Positions 1 through 8,656 of a stretch of 64,000 nucleotides of DNA are shown here, one piece after another (positions within the stretch are counted from its first letter, which is position 1; each line of letters begins with the position of its first letter). The notes below the pieces were generated by a model, which was not told the origin of the DNA, searched no databases, and saw nothing but the letters and a program-made list of their open reading frames with translations. The translations under genes were made by a program, and so were the position numbers. The stretch is from CAZJWR01 sp964549765 (GTDB taxonomy: Bacteria; Zixibacteria; MSB-5A5; GN15; JAAZOE01). The stretch spans positions 4,512 to 68,511 of the forward strand of contig CAZJWR010000013.1 in NCBI GenBank assembly GCA_964549765.1, in the 5' to 3' direction.

Positions 1-951
1 CAACTGCGTTCGCAACTTCTCAAAGCCGCCCGGGACTGGTTCGGCGCCAACAACTTCCTCGAAATCCAGGTGCCCCACATCACCGGGGCCACCGGGTCGT
101 GCGAATGGTTCCCCAACGCCATGCCGGTGACGATGTACAACGCCGAAGGATCGGAACTGCCGATGTTTTTGCGGCAGACCGGACAGCTCTACCTCGAAGC
201 CTTCACCGTCGTCCACAACCGCGTCTATACCATCGGGCCGTCCTTCCGGCAGGAACGAAAAGTGACCGACCGGCACCTGTGCGAATTTACGCTGATCGAA
301 TTCGAAGGCCGGGATTTCGACCTGGACGGGTTGATGGACAATATCGAATCGCTCCTGAAGGCGATGTTCGGCAGTGGTCGCAATCTCTATCCCAATCCGG
401 TGATGGATCGGTACGTCGAAAACCCGTTCAACCGCATTACGTATCAGGAAGCGGTCGGCCTGCTGCAAAGCCACGGTCATGCCATCGAATACGGCGATGA
501 TTTGGGCAGCGCAGAGGAGAAAGCCATCTGCGACCTTCTCTACGGGATGCCGACCTTCGTGACGCATTATCCGTCCGATCCGCGGCCTCGCGAGGGCGGC
601 GTGATCAAGTTTTTCTCGATGAAGCGCAACAACGGCACGACGCTGTGCTGCGACCTGCTTCTGCCGAACGCCGGGGAATCGGTCGGAGGGGCGGTGCGCG
701 AGGGTGACCCGGATACGTGCCGCAGGCAGTTTGTCGAATCGTACATGTATGGTCATCTGGTCGAGCGCGGCGTGGACCCGAAACAGTTTGACTGGTATTT
801 CGAGACGCTGGGCCAGGCCGACGGGCAATCGGCGGGATGCGGAATCGGTTTCGAGCGGGTGGTGCAATCGATTATTGCCAGCGAGCATCAGATGGCCAGC
901 ATCAAGGCGGCGGTGGAACTGCCTCGGTCACCGGAGTTCCTGATGCCGTAG
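1..951 (+). CDS. Asparaginyl-tRNA synthetase-like protein (class IIb aaRS core), 5' end outside window
   Basis: The frame is open from base 1, so the N-terminus is cut by the window edge. What remains is a class II aminoacyl-tRNA synthetase catalytic core of the Asp/Asn subclass. It has the GQLYLE segment typical of AsnRS, motif 2 (FRQERKVTDRHLCEFTLIE) and motif 3 (GCGIGFERVV). The protein ends soon after motif 3 at PRSPEFLMP, like the AsnRS ending PRTPGNAEF. Motif 3 is divergent: the usual PHAGFGLGFER is replaced by GQSAGCGIGFER. Such divergence is also known in asparagine synthetases derived from AsnRS, which lack an anticodon-binding domain. Whether that domain exists here cannot be seen. 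The protein either charges tRNA-Asn or makes asparagine from aspartate and ATP. The family is secure; the exact function is not. Confidence 0.8.
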   Translation, partial: QLRSQLLKAARDWFGANNFLEIQVPHITGATGSCEWFPNAMPVTMYNAEGSELPMFLRQTGQLYLEAFTVVHNRVYTIGPSFRQERKVTDRHLCEFTLIEFEGRDFDLDGLMDNIESLLKAMFGSGRNLYPNPVMDRYVENPFNRITYQEAVGLLQSHGHAIEYGDDLGSAEEKAICDLLYGMPTFVTHYPSDPRPREGGVIKFFSMKRNNGTTLCCDLLLPNAGESVGGAVREGDPDTCRRQFVESYMYGHLVERGVDPKQFDWYFETLGQADGQSAGCGIGFERVVQSIIASEHQMASIKAAVELPRSPEFLMP

Positions 952-985
952 GGCGCGGGCTGGGCTGACGTTGTCTCGAATTGAT

Positions 986-1081
986 GATGGCCCTGATTCG
1001 TTGTATGCCAGCCAACTACATCCCACCCGTGCAAGGCACGGGTGGGGCACCGAGACTTATTCCCTTGAAATCAACACAAAT
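986..1081. repeat. Dispersed palindromic repeat, copy A
   Basis: A 96-bp segment matches 33880-33975 without gaps, at about 84 of 96 positions by eye. Its core, 1022-1046, is a perfect inverted repeat with 11-bp arms (CCCACCCGTGC / GCACGGGTGGG) and a 3-base loop. It sits between the convergent ends of the aaRS gene and the kinase gene at 1142. There is no T-run, so it is not a standard terminator. It looks like a REP/MITE-type intergenic element. Confidence 0.75.
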
Positions 1082-1141
1082 CAAGCGACTTCTGAGCGTC
1101 ACCCAATCATAAATGCCGTCGTCAGATCCCGGGGTTTTACC

Positions 1142-3778
1142 TTACTCTGATCGGGTGTCGTATTTGGCAAGCAGGGCCTGGAAGCGGGGATTATCGCGGG
1201 CGACATCCCATTCGGGTTGGAGGCGGAGCGATTCGACCTGTACCCAGGACGGAATTCTCAGAAGCGTGTCCAGTTGATCGATGGCGAGGTCATATTCGCT
1301 CACGATACGATAAACATTGGCCAGATTCTCAAGAGCATTGGCACCCAGCAAGGCGTCCTTGGTCAACGGCATCAGCTCCACGGCCCGCCGCGCCGATTCA
1401 ACAGCTTCGCTTTTGCGGCCCAGGCCAGCCAAGGCGACGGAAAGATATTCGTGGGCGTTGGCGTCGTCCGGGTCCGTCTGCAATAATGGTTCGACGGCCA
1501 CGAGCGCCGAATCGTAGTACCGGCGGCTTACGCTGTCTTGCCCCATCCGCCGATAGACATAGGCGCGGTCGAGATAATACGAAACGGTATCGTCATAGTA
1601 TTCGGCTCCTGGGCAGCGATTAAGGGCGGACGCATAATCGCGAAGGAAAATATCCATTCTCTCAAGCCACACACATGCCACCGCACGGGGCACAAGCCGC
1701 TCCACCTTCTCGATATCGGCTCGCAGCACCGGCGTGTTGCCTTCGCGAGACAACGTCATGAACATTTTGAAAATAAGCAAACTCGGTTCGTCGGGGACCA
1801 GCTTAAGCCCGTTATCGATGACCCGCTCGGCATCGTTCAGACGGTGCATCAAATAATAGAATCCGGCCAGATCGCTCGCGTTCGCGGAAAACGGGTCCAG
1901 TTGCAGAGCCTGTGACAGGGACGCGACCGCCTCGTCCCATTTCCCCTGCCGCCGCTTAACTAATGCGATTGCCGCCAGCAGTTCGCTATTATTGGGCTGA
2001 TCTTGTAACGCCCTTTCGAAATTTTCCAGCGCACGGTCATAATCATAGCCGAAATAATAATCAAAATACCCCCGCGCCAGATAGCCCTCCGGCTTTCCCG
2101 CAGCCAGCTCAAAGGCTCGGTCGGCGGCGCGGCGGGCGGCGTCGATGTTTTCCTGGCTGCGATCAAAACTATTGATAAACGCATACCCACGCACTCTGGT
2201 CATCATGTAATACGCCCGGCAGAAATTCCTGTCGGCCTTGATGGCTTTGTCGAGCGTTTCAATGGCCTGTTTAACATCGAAGCGACGGTCAAATGATTCA
2301 ACGGCACGCAAATAATATTGGTAGGCGTCGAGATTTTCGGTCGGCTTTCGATCCAGCATTTGCTGTTCCGATTGGATCAGGGTCACATCGAGCGCATTGA
2401 CGATCTGCGTCGCGATCTCGGACTGGACGGCAAAGACTCCCTTAAGCGGCCGCTGGTAATTGCCCGCCCAGATATGCGTGTTGTCGGAGGCTTTGATCAA
2501 CTGCGGCGTGATGCGCACCAAGTCGGTGTCGCCCGATTTGTCCCAGCGGATGGTGCCCTCGAGGACATAATCGACGTCGAGCTCTTTGGCGATCTGCGGC
2601 AGACCCTTGTCGGTGTGTTTGTACTGCATGGCGCTGGTTCGTGATATAACGCCGAGACCCTTGACGATGCCCAGCTTGGAGGTGATTTCATCGGTGATGC
2701 CGTCGGCGAAGTATTCGTCGTTCGGGTCGCCCAGATTCTCGAAGGGCAACACGACCAACATTTTTTTCTTCTCTTTGACGTCGCCGGTGTCGCTGAATAT
2801 TTTGAGTTCACCCAGCAACCACAGGGCGGTAATGACAACCAAGATGACAACGGCGCCGACGACGACATAGCGATTCCACCAGTCGACCGGTTTGGCGGGC
2901 GTAATCGGTCCGGTATCCGACAATTTTTTCAGATCGGAAACGATTCCCGCAGCGGATTGATAGCGATACGCCGGGTCTTTTTCCAGAAGCTTGGATACGA
3001 TGCGCTGGAGGTCGTCGGGCACGTCGGATTTGTAACGGGCCAGCGGTTCGAGCGTTTCTGACAGGATAGCGTTCATCGTGGCGGGTTCGTTTTTCCCTTC
3101 AAAGGGACGGCGGCCGGCGATCATTTCGTACAGAACAATCCCCAGCGAGAATAGATCCGAGCGGTGGTCGGCGTCCTTACCTTTGATCTGCTCCGGCGAC
3201 ATATAGCCGACTGTCCCCATGGTCGAACCGGTCTTGGTGATTTTTTCATCCCTGGCGATCGAGGCCAAGCCGAAATCAACCAGCCGCGGGCGGCCGTCCG
3301 CATCGACAATGATATTCGACGGTTTGATATCCCGGTGCGTTATGCCCTCGCCGTGGGCCTTCGCCAGCCCTTCGCACAATTGCGTGGCGAAATCGACGGC
3401 GAACGATACCGACAACGAACCATCATGGATGAAATCCTTCAGCGCCCGGCCTTTGACATATTCCATCGCGAAAAACGGCCGTCCCTGATAGTCGCCGACC
3501 TCGTAAACCGTGACGATATTGGGATGATTCAATTTGGCGGCGGCCTGTGCCTCGCGTTTGAATCGGGCGCGGCATTCCTGATCCTGGCAAAGATTCTGCG
3601 CTAAAAATTTCAGCGCAACTTTGCGATCAAGTTCGGTGTCGTCGGCAAGATACACCTCGCCCATGCCGCCGGCGCCGATTTTCTCGACGATGCGGTAATG
3701 CCCGACCATCATCCCTTCGCTCAGCGGGAGATGGGTGCGGGTTTTGTCGTTGTCGCCGCTTCTTTCCATTTTTATCAT
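1142..3778 (-). CDS. Membrane-anchored Ser/Thr protein kinase with TolB-like and TPR domains
   Basis: 878 residues. A Hanks-type kinase domain occupies about 28-290, with glycine loop GAGGMG (35-40), Lys57 in VALKF, HRDIKPSN at 148-155 and DFG at 168-170, so all catalytic residues are present. One transmembrane helix at about 304-323 puts the kinase in the cytoplasm and the rest outside it. A TolB-N/FlgO-like domain (LVVLPFENLGDPNDEYFADG, about 338-460) follows, then TPR repeats to the end. This layout is known from bacterial eukaryote-like kinases, where the extracytoplasmic part probably senses or scaffolds. The start overlaps the stop of the upstream kinase gene by ATGA, implying translational coupling. 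The substrate is unknown. Confidence 0.9.
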   Translation of the reverse strand: MIKMERSGDNDKTRTHLPLSEGMMVGHYRIVEKIGAGGMGEVYLADDTELDRKVALKFLAQNLCQDQECRARFKREAQAAAKLNHPNIVTVYEVGDYQGRPFFAMEYVKGRALKDFIHDGSLSVSFAVDFATQLCEGLAKAHGEGITHRDIKPSNIIVDADGRPRLVDFGLASIARDEKITKTGSTMGTVGYMSPEQIKGKDADHRSDLFSLGIVLYEMIAGRRPFEGKNEPATMNAILSETLEPLARYKSDVPDDLQRIVSKLLEKDPAYRYQSAAGIVSDLKKLSDTGPITPAKPVDWWNRYVVVGAVVILVVITALWLLGELKIFSDTGDVKEKKKMLVVLPFENLGDPNDEYFADGITDEITSKLGIVKGLGVISRTSAMQYKHTDKGLPQIAKELDVDYVLEGTIRWDKSGDTDLVRITPQLIKASDNTHIWAGNYQRPLKGVFAVQSEIATQIVNALDVTLIQSEQQMLDRKPTENLDAYQYYLRAVESFDRRFDVKQAIETLDKAIKADRNFCRAYYMMTRVRGYAFINSFDRSQENIDAARRAADRAFELAAGKPEGYLARGYFDYYFGYDYDRALENFERALQDQPNNSELLAAIALVKRRQGKWDEAVASLSQALQLDPFSANASDLAGFYYLMHRLNDAERVIDNGLKLVPDEPSLLIFKMFMTLSREGNTPVLRADIEKVERLVPRAVACVWLERMDIFLRDYASALNRCPGAEYYDDTVSYYLDRAYVYRRMGQDSVSRRYYDSALVAVEPLLQTDPDDANAHEYLSVALAGLGRKSEAVESARRAVELMPLTKDALLGANALENLANVYRIVSEYDLAIDQLDTLLRIPSWVQVESLRLQPEWDVARDNPRFQALLAKYDTRSE

Positions 3779-6054
3779 TCCTCACCCGACGTCGGCAACC
3801 CGATCGATTCCAAAAGGCTGTCGATACGAGAATCAGTATATCTTGGGATCGCTCTTTGCCAGAGGGCGAGACATATCCAGGGATCGTGCTGCTCTTTTGC
3901 CTTTTTGATCCAGGCGATGCCCTGATCGATATCCCCGCGTGCGATGAAAATCCACGCAAAATGCATCGGAGCTATATACGTCTGCTTCGATCTCCGGCGT
4001 AATTCCTCGAGATATTTATTAGATTTGGCCGCGTCGCCGGCAAGCTGGTAGCAAACCGAAAGCGTACTGAGGACAATCGAGGCGCCCCCCGAATATTCCA
4101 GTGATTTGTGCAGATTGGCGATGGCGTCGTTGAATTTCGCCAGCCCCATATATGCCGCACCCAGATGGAGATACGGCTGCCAATAGGTTGGCTCCAGCGA
4201 GATAGCCTCTTTCAGTAAAACGATGGCTGAGTCATAATCACCCGCGCTCAGAGACGGCAGCGCTGCCCAGGCGCAGATCAAACTCGATAAGGGATCGAGT
4301 TTCCGGGCTATATCCGCATGCTGCATCGCCTCGGCGAAACGCCCCTGTTCCGTCAGAAAAAGAGAATAATTCGTATGCGCAAGGGCGACGGTCGGTCCTA
4401 ATTGCAGTGACTTCATAAAATCTTGTTCTGCAGCCTCCCAGTCCCATTCGTAAGCAAAACGCCATACCGCCCGGAGATTATAGAGTTCGGCCGAATCGGG
4501 ATCGAGAAGCAATGCCTTATTCATCGGCTCGCTCGATCTGGCATTGGCTTCCTTGGGAGAGATATCCGCCCAAAATGCTTGGCTCTGGTGCCAGATGGCC
4601 ATCCAGACATACGGCATGGCATACCCCGGATCGGCATCTATCGCCTTCTGGAAATAATCGAGGCTCAATTGCCATCCTTCGGGGGTAAGCTGGTGCCAGT
4701 GATACCGGCCTTTCAGGAACAGGCTGTATGCCTCAAGATTTTCAGTCTGCTTTCGGATCAGCGATTCGTCCGGCTTACGGGTCAGTTTCAATTTCATTTT
4801 TTCAACAATCGCCTGGGCGATCTCTTCCTGAACGGCAAAGACGTCTTCCAATTCCCGATCGAACCGCTCCGACCAGAGATGAGAACCGTCGTCGACATTG
4901 ATGAGCTGAGCGGTGATACGGAGCCGCGTCCCGGATTTGCGCACGCTGCCTTCAAGCAATGTGGTGACATCAAGTTTTCGCCCGATTTCGCGGATATCCT
5001 CGTTTTTGCCTTTAAAGGCGAAAGCGGACGTCCGGGCGATCACTTTCAGATTTTCGATTTGTGTCAGGGCGGTGATGATTTCCTCCGCCATGCCGTCGCA
5101 GAAATATTCCTGCTCAGGATCGGCGCTGAGATTGGCGAACGGTAATACGGCCACGGACGGCGGGGATGCCCGGTTATCACCTACCGCAACGTGCTCGGAT
5201 CGCAAATTCATAAGGGCAGCAATCACTTCGGCGGCCGTCTGATATCGTTTATCTGGTTCCTTCGCCAGCAGTTTATCCATAATCCTCTGCAATCCCGGGG
5301 GAATATTCGCCCGGTAACGGCGAAGCGGCTCGGGTGAAAGGTTTAGGATAGCATGGAACGAGCCGGCTTCATTTTCCGACGCAAACGGCGGCACGCCCGC
5401 CAGTAATTCATACGTAAGTACACCGAGAGAAAACAGGTCGGAACGACCATCGATCTTTTCGCCACGAACTTGCTCCGGAGACATGTAACCGATCGTGCCA
5501 AGCGTTGAACCCGTCTTGGTCAGGTGTTCCGAGCCACGAACGACGGCCAGGCCGAAATCGACTATCCGCACCCGGCCATGGCTGTCGAGCAGAATATTGG
5601 AGGGTTTGATATCGCGGTGGATGATACCTTTGTCGTGAGCGGCCTGCAGGCCTTCGCATATTTGAATGGCAATATCGAGGACGCGATCAATCGGCAGGTC
5701 ACTTCCGGCTATGACGTCCTTTAGCGATTGTCCCTCGACGACCTGCATGGCATAAAACGGCCGACCCCGAAATTCGCCGACTTCATAGATGGCCGCGATA
5801 TTTGGATGATCCAGACCGGCGGCGGCCTGGGCTTCGCGGGTGAACCGTTTGCGGCAGTCTTCGTCCTGACAGAGATGAAGCGGAAGAAACTTGAGGGCGA
5901 CCTTGCGGTTGAGCTTGCTATCCTCGGCCAGATAGACCTCTCCCATGCCGCCGGCGCCGATTTTGTCGACGATTTTATAATGACCTATCGTCTGCCCAGC
6001 GGCGATGGAAACGAAACTGCGGGTTCGGTCACCGCGATCATCCTGGGGGGTCAT
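3775..6054 (-). CDS. Ser/Thr protein kinase with TolB-like and TPR domains, no visible TM helix
   Basis: 759 residues. The kinase domain is at about 26-285, with Lys55, HRDIKPSN at 146-153, DFG at 166-168 and an APE-like SPEQ; it appears active. A TolB-N/FlgO-like domain (SVAVLPFANLSADPEQEYFCDG, about 300-420) follows directly through a short linker, then TPR repeats from about 430 to the end. Unlike its partner at 1142 there is no hydrophobic helix between kinase and TolB-like domain, so this paralog is probably cytosolic. The ATG has AAGGA about 8 bases upstream. The stop overlaps the start of the next kinase gene, so the two paralogs form an operon pair. The similar domain order suggests tandem duplication followed by divergence of localisation. 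Confidence 0.9.
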   Translation of the reverse strand: MTPQDDRGDRTRSFVSIAAGQTIGHYKIVDKIGAGGMGEVYLAEDSKLNRKVALKFLPLHLCQDEDCRKRFTREAQAAAGLDHPNIAAIYEVGEFRGRPFYAMQVVEGQSLKDVIAGSDLPIDRVLDIAIQICEGLQAAHDKGIIHRDIKPSNILLDSHGRVRIVDFGLAVVRGSEHLTKTGSTLGTIGYMSPEQVRGEKIDGRSDLFSLGVLTYELLAGVPPFASENEAGSFHAILNLSPEPLRRYRANIPPGLQRIMDKLLAKEPDKRYQTAAEVIAALMNLRSEHVAVGDNRASPPSVAVLPFANLSADPEQEYFCDGMAEEIITALTQIENLKVIARTSAFAFKGKNEDIREIGRKLDVTTLLEGSVRKSGTRLRITAQLINVDDGSHLWSERFDRELEDVFAVQEEIAQAIVEKMKLKLTRKPDESLIRKQTENLEAYSLFLKGRYHWHQLTPEGWQLSLDYFQKAIDADPGYAMPYVWMAIWHQSQAFWADISPKEANARSSEPMNKALLLDPDSAELYNLRAVWRFAYEWDWEAAEQDFMKSLQLGPTVALAHTNYSLFLTEQGRFAEAMQHADIARKLDPLSSLICAWAALPSLSAGDYDSAIVLLKEAISLEPTYWQPYLHLGAAYMGLAKFNDAIANLHKSLEYSGGASIVLSTLSVCYQLAGDAAKSNKYLEELRRRSKQTYIAPMHFAWIFIARGDIDQGIAWIKKAKEQHDPWICLALWQRAIPRYTDSRIDSLLESIGLPTSGEE

Positions 6055-6251
6055 TATTGGATTCCTTTTCGGGGCTGCTTATATCGATTAATTAAGGAAT
6101 ACTTTCCACGGAATGCAATAAATAATATTGCCGGGTTACCGAAAGATTGCTTTTGCCCGCTTTCGCCGACATCGGGCTACTCACTGTCATAGACAGCTAT
6201 TGTTTTCGGGTGAATGAAGTCGCGGACGCTGCGAGCAGGATCTAATCATGG

Positions 6252-6339
6252 AAAAAACGCCCGGCGGTGCATCAGGGCCTCCTCAGCCATCGGACGAGCC
6301 CGCACGAACCCGCCCGATCCCAAGTGCGCACCGCCGGGC
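6252..6339 (-). terminator. Large stem-loop ending in a T-tract, downstream of the TreT-like gene
   Basis: On the minus strand, perfect 12-bp arms (GCCCGGCGGTGC at 6339-6328, GCACCGCCGGGC at 6270-6259) enclose a 57-base loop. The 3' arm is followed by GTTTTTT. It fits a rho-independent terminator for the gene at 6432-7673, though the loop is far longer than usual and could be a small RNA body. Nothing else was recognised in the gap 6055-6431. Confidence 0.55.
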
Positions 6340-6431
6340 AATCATCGATGGTCGCCGCCATGACGGTTTTCGGCTGATAACAACGAGAAAATATGTTCTC
6401 TCTCGCCAGCGCTAATCCGTCGGTGGTCGAC

Positions 6432-7673
6432 TCAGCCGTGTTTCCTCTTATATCCCTTTAGCTTGAAACTGGTTTCAAATGACGAAAGAAGATCGATCCA
6501 GTTTTCCAGCGAACGGGACATCAGATACTTTCTCCGCACCGACTCTTTGGCTTTCTTGCCGAGCCGACGGCGCAGTTCTTTATCCTTCAAGAGCTTAACC
6601 ATCCGATCGGCGGCCTCGTCGACGGATGACACGAGGTATCCATTCTTGCCGTTTTGAATTTGATGATGGATGCCGCCGACGTCGCCGCCGATGACGGCAG
6701 CCCCTTTCCACATCGCCTCGGTGACCGTCAACCCGAACCCCTCCCGTAGAGATTTCTGTACGACCACTGCCGCCCGCCGTTGGAGAGCGTTGACCAGCGC
6801 CGAGTCCTGCTGCGAGAGGATGATGATGCGCTCTTCGCGCTCGTCGAGGATGGAATGATACACTTTTTCCCCTTCGGGATCGTCGGTGGCGACGTTTCCC
6901 AGCAGGACCAAGGTGCTGTCCACTTCCTTGCGCGCCTTGCGGAAGGCTTTGATGACTCCTTCGGGGTCTTTCCAGGTGTCGAACCGGGATATCTGTACGA
7001 CCAGCGGCAGGTCGGTGGGTATGTGATAATGGTCGAGCCGTTCGTCGATTTCCTTGGTACCCAGTTCGCGATTGACGGTTGAAAAGGGATCGATGGCGGG
7101 CTCGATAATGACCTGAGGCGTCCGCAGCTTCTGACGGTACGAATCCAGAGTCAGGACGACAGCGTCGAACTGTTCGACGAATTGCGCCAGGTATTTCCAT
7201 ATCTGCGTGTGCGGTTTGGTCAGATCGATGTGACAGCGCCAAATCCACGGAGCATCCTTGTTATAATAATTGATCATCGGCAGCGGCTGAGGATCATGGA
7301 TGACGACCAGGTCGTGGTCGAGATGATTTCTGAGCGCGTTCTCGTGGATGATGGCTTCGTAGATTTTCTTCTTTCGATCGGTCAGATTGATCTTGCCACC
7401 CTGGAGGGCGTTGTGGATTTTCTTGGTGACGTTGAAGAATTCCGGAGAACCCTGGATAACCCGCCAACCGCTTTTTATCCCGGTCGTGTTCATGAGCAGG
7501 ATCAAAGACGACAATAGAGACGCCACGCCCCCGCCGTAATACGTTGAATTGACGTGTGCGACGTGCATATCCTTAAGCTTTTCCGCCTTCTTATGGATGC
7601 GGTCGACGGCTTTCGCCCCGATATATTTTTCGTAATCGTCGATCGTCGTTATCTTGTGTTCCTGTATGTTCAT
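6432..7673 (-). CDS. treT: Trehalose synthase TreT-like GT4 glycosyltransferase
   Basis: 413 residues from the ATG at 7673. This start is preferred to an in-frame TTG two codons upstream because GGAAAGG lies about 10 bases before it. The fold is GT-B, family GT4. The N-terminal domain carries the glycine-rich HVNSTYYGGGVASLL segment and VVIHDPQPLP. The nucleotide-sugar domain has ISRFDTWKDP and the retaining GT4 motif EGFGLTVTEAMW, with both acidic residues. The pattern matches trehalose glycosyltransferring synthase, which reversibly makes trehalose from NDP-glucose and glucose. It is a cytosolic enzyme of compatible-solute metabolism. It stands alone; the sugar ABC importer at 51680-55768 is not adjacent. 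A different GT4 specificity is possible. Confidence 0.8.
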   Translation of the reverse strand: MNIQEHKITTIDDYEKYIGAKAVDRIHKKAEKLKDMHVAHVNSTYYGGGVASLLSSLILLMNTTGIKSGWRVIQGSPEFFNVTKKIHNALQGGKINLTDRKKKIYEAIIHENALRNHLDHDLVVIHDPQPLPMINYYNKDAPWIWRCHIDLTKPHTQIWKYLAQFVEQFDAVVLTLDSYRQKLRTPQVIIEPAIDPFSTVNRELGTKEIDERLDHYHIPTDLPLVVQISRFDTWKDPEGVIKAFRKARKEVDSTLVLLGNVATDDPEGEKVYHSILDEREERIIILSQQDSALVNALQRRAAVVVQKSLREGFGLTVTEAMWKGAAVIGGDVGGIHHQIQNGKNGYLVSSVDEAADRMVKLLKDKELRRRLGKKAKESVRRKYLMSRSLENWIDLLSSFETSFKLKGYKRKHG

Positions 7674-8137
7674 TTTCAATCAACCTTTCCGTTGCGCCCA
7701 TCAACGCCCCGTTTCATCAACAACGCTTTACCAGCAGGCGGGTATTTCGCCCGCCTGCCGCGCGCCGGTAGTGTTAATCACTTCTCGGCGTATCTATATA
7801 AGGAGAACTCGTTCGCCGCCGGTCAATGATTTCCCTTTCACGGTCATAATCATCTATTGCATCCCGCTCTCCGCCGGTATATCTCCAGACCAGCCCTCTA
7901 CCCGATCATAAGCAAAAGCAAATGGCATGCCGACGAAGGCCGTTACCGCTCGCCCATAAGCCGGCGTGATGGCCGTTCCGTCCCGCCTTGCCGTTCCCGC
8001 GTATGATACCGTACTTTGAAGTCAGAATATTTGGATGAGAAGCGAAAAACGATGAAGCAAATGGAGAAATCCGTCCGTGGGCGGCTGAATTTATGATTGC
8101 CGTATTGAATGCGGCCCTGGAAATCCTGTCATGAGCA
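7674..8137. other. Non-coding stretch upstream of the TreT-like gene
   Basis: No supported gene lies in these 464 bases. They should carry the promoter of the minus-strand TreT-like gene, but I see no convincing -35/-10 pair. The only clear structure is the palindrome at 7734-7758. Confidence 0.4.
7734..7758. repeat. Perfect 9-bp hairpin (GCAGGCGGG / CCCGCCTGC)
   Basis: The arms at 7734-7742 and 7750-7758 enclose 7 bases, about 60 bp upstream of the TreT-like start. There is no T-run. It is either a leader hairpin or a short intergenic palindromic repeat. Confidence 0.45.
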
Positions 8138-8215
8138 CTAAAACTGCACCGTCAGCGGCGCCAGCACGAGAAATAACACCACGGTAGCGATAAACCAGAG
8201 ACGTACACGCGTCAT
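8138..8215 (-). CDS. Putative 24-residue single-span membrane protein
   Basis: A short frame begins MTRVRLWFIATVVF and continues LVLAPLTVQF before a TAG stop. It has a positively charged start followed by about 16 hydrophobic residues, as in small bitopic membrane proteins. GGAAGGGAGAG lies just upstream of the ATG. It is the last reading frame of the PRC-barrel/sigma/receiver operon, 54 bases after the receiver gene's stop. No family is recognised. Length makes coding status uncertain; the good ribosome binding site and hydrophobicity are the support. Confidence 0.4.
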   Translation of the reverse strand: MTRVRLWFIATVVLFLVLAPLTVQF

Positions 8216-8269
8216 CTTGTCTCTCTCCCTTCCGGCGGACGTTTCCGCTGTCCGACACTCTCGTTTCCG

Positions 8270-8656
8270 TTAGCCATTAGCGATGTCTCCGGGGGTATGT
8301 TCGATGATGTCCTGAAGGCAGTCATGGAAGCCGTCTTCATCATTGTCCGAGATGAAATACACCCGGCGGCGATTCCGCAGTATCTTCTCGCGATATGCAT
8401 CGTCGGCCTCTCCGATGATGATGACCGGCGTATGATGATCGACCTCGCGGAGGCTGAGAATAAACTCCAGGGGATCGATAGACTCTTTATCCCGCCGGAT
8501 GACGACGGCCCGGAAATCACCGTCGCGGAATTTGTCCAGGGCTCGCTGAATGCCTTCGCGCAATACCGGGGTGAATCCGCAATCGTAGAGCCGCGCGATC
8601 AGGTTATTCTTCTGGTCCTTTTCCAGAACCAGGATTTTGTTGCCGCCGTCGGTCAT
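8270..8656 (-). CDS. Degenerate response-regulator receiver-like protein
   Basis: 128 residues, the size of a stand-alone CheY-like receiver. The beta1 strand KILVLEKDQ, the beta3 segment RAVVIRRDKES and the beta4 segment TPVIIIGEADD fit the fold. The conserved acidic pair after beta1 is reduced to E-K-D, the phospho-acceptor position after beta3 reads R-R-D, and the conserved Lys of beta5 is not evident. It may therefore be a pseudo-receiver that acts by protein contact. Its start overlaps the stop of the ECF sigma gene by ATGA, so the two products are probably made together and may interact. Confidence 0.6.
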   Translation of the reverse strand: MTDGGNKILVLEKDQKNNLIARLYDCGFTPVLREGIQRALDKFRDGDFRAVVIRRDKESIDPLEFILSLREVDHHTPVIIIGEADDAYREKILRNRRRVYFISDNDEDGFHDCLQDIIEHTPGDIANG

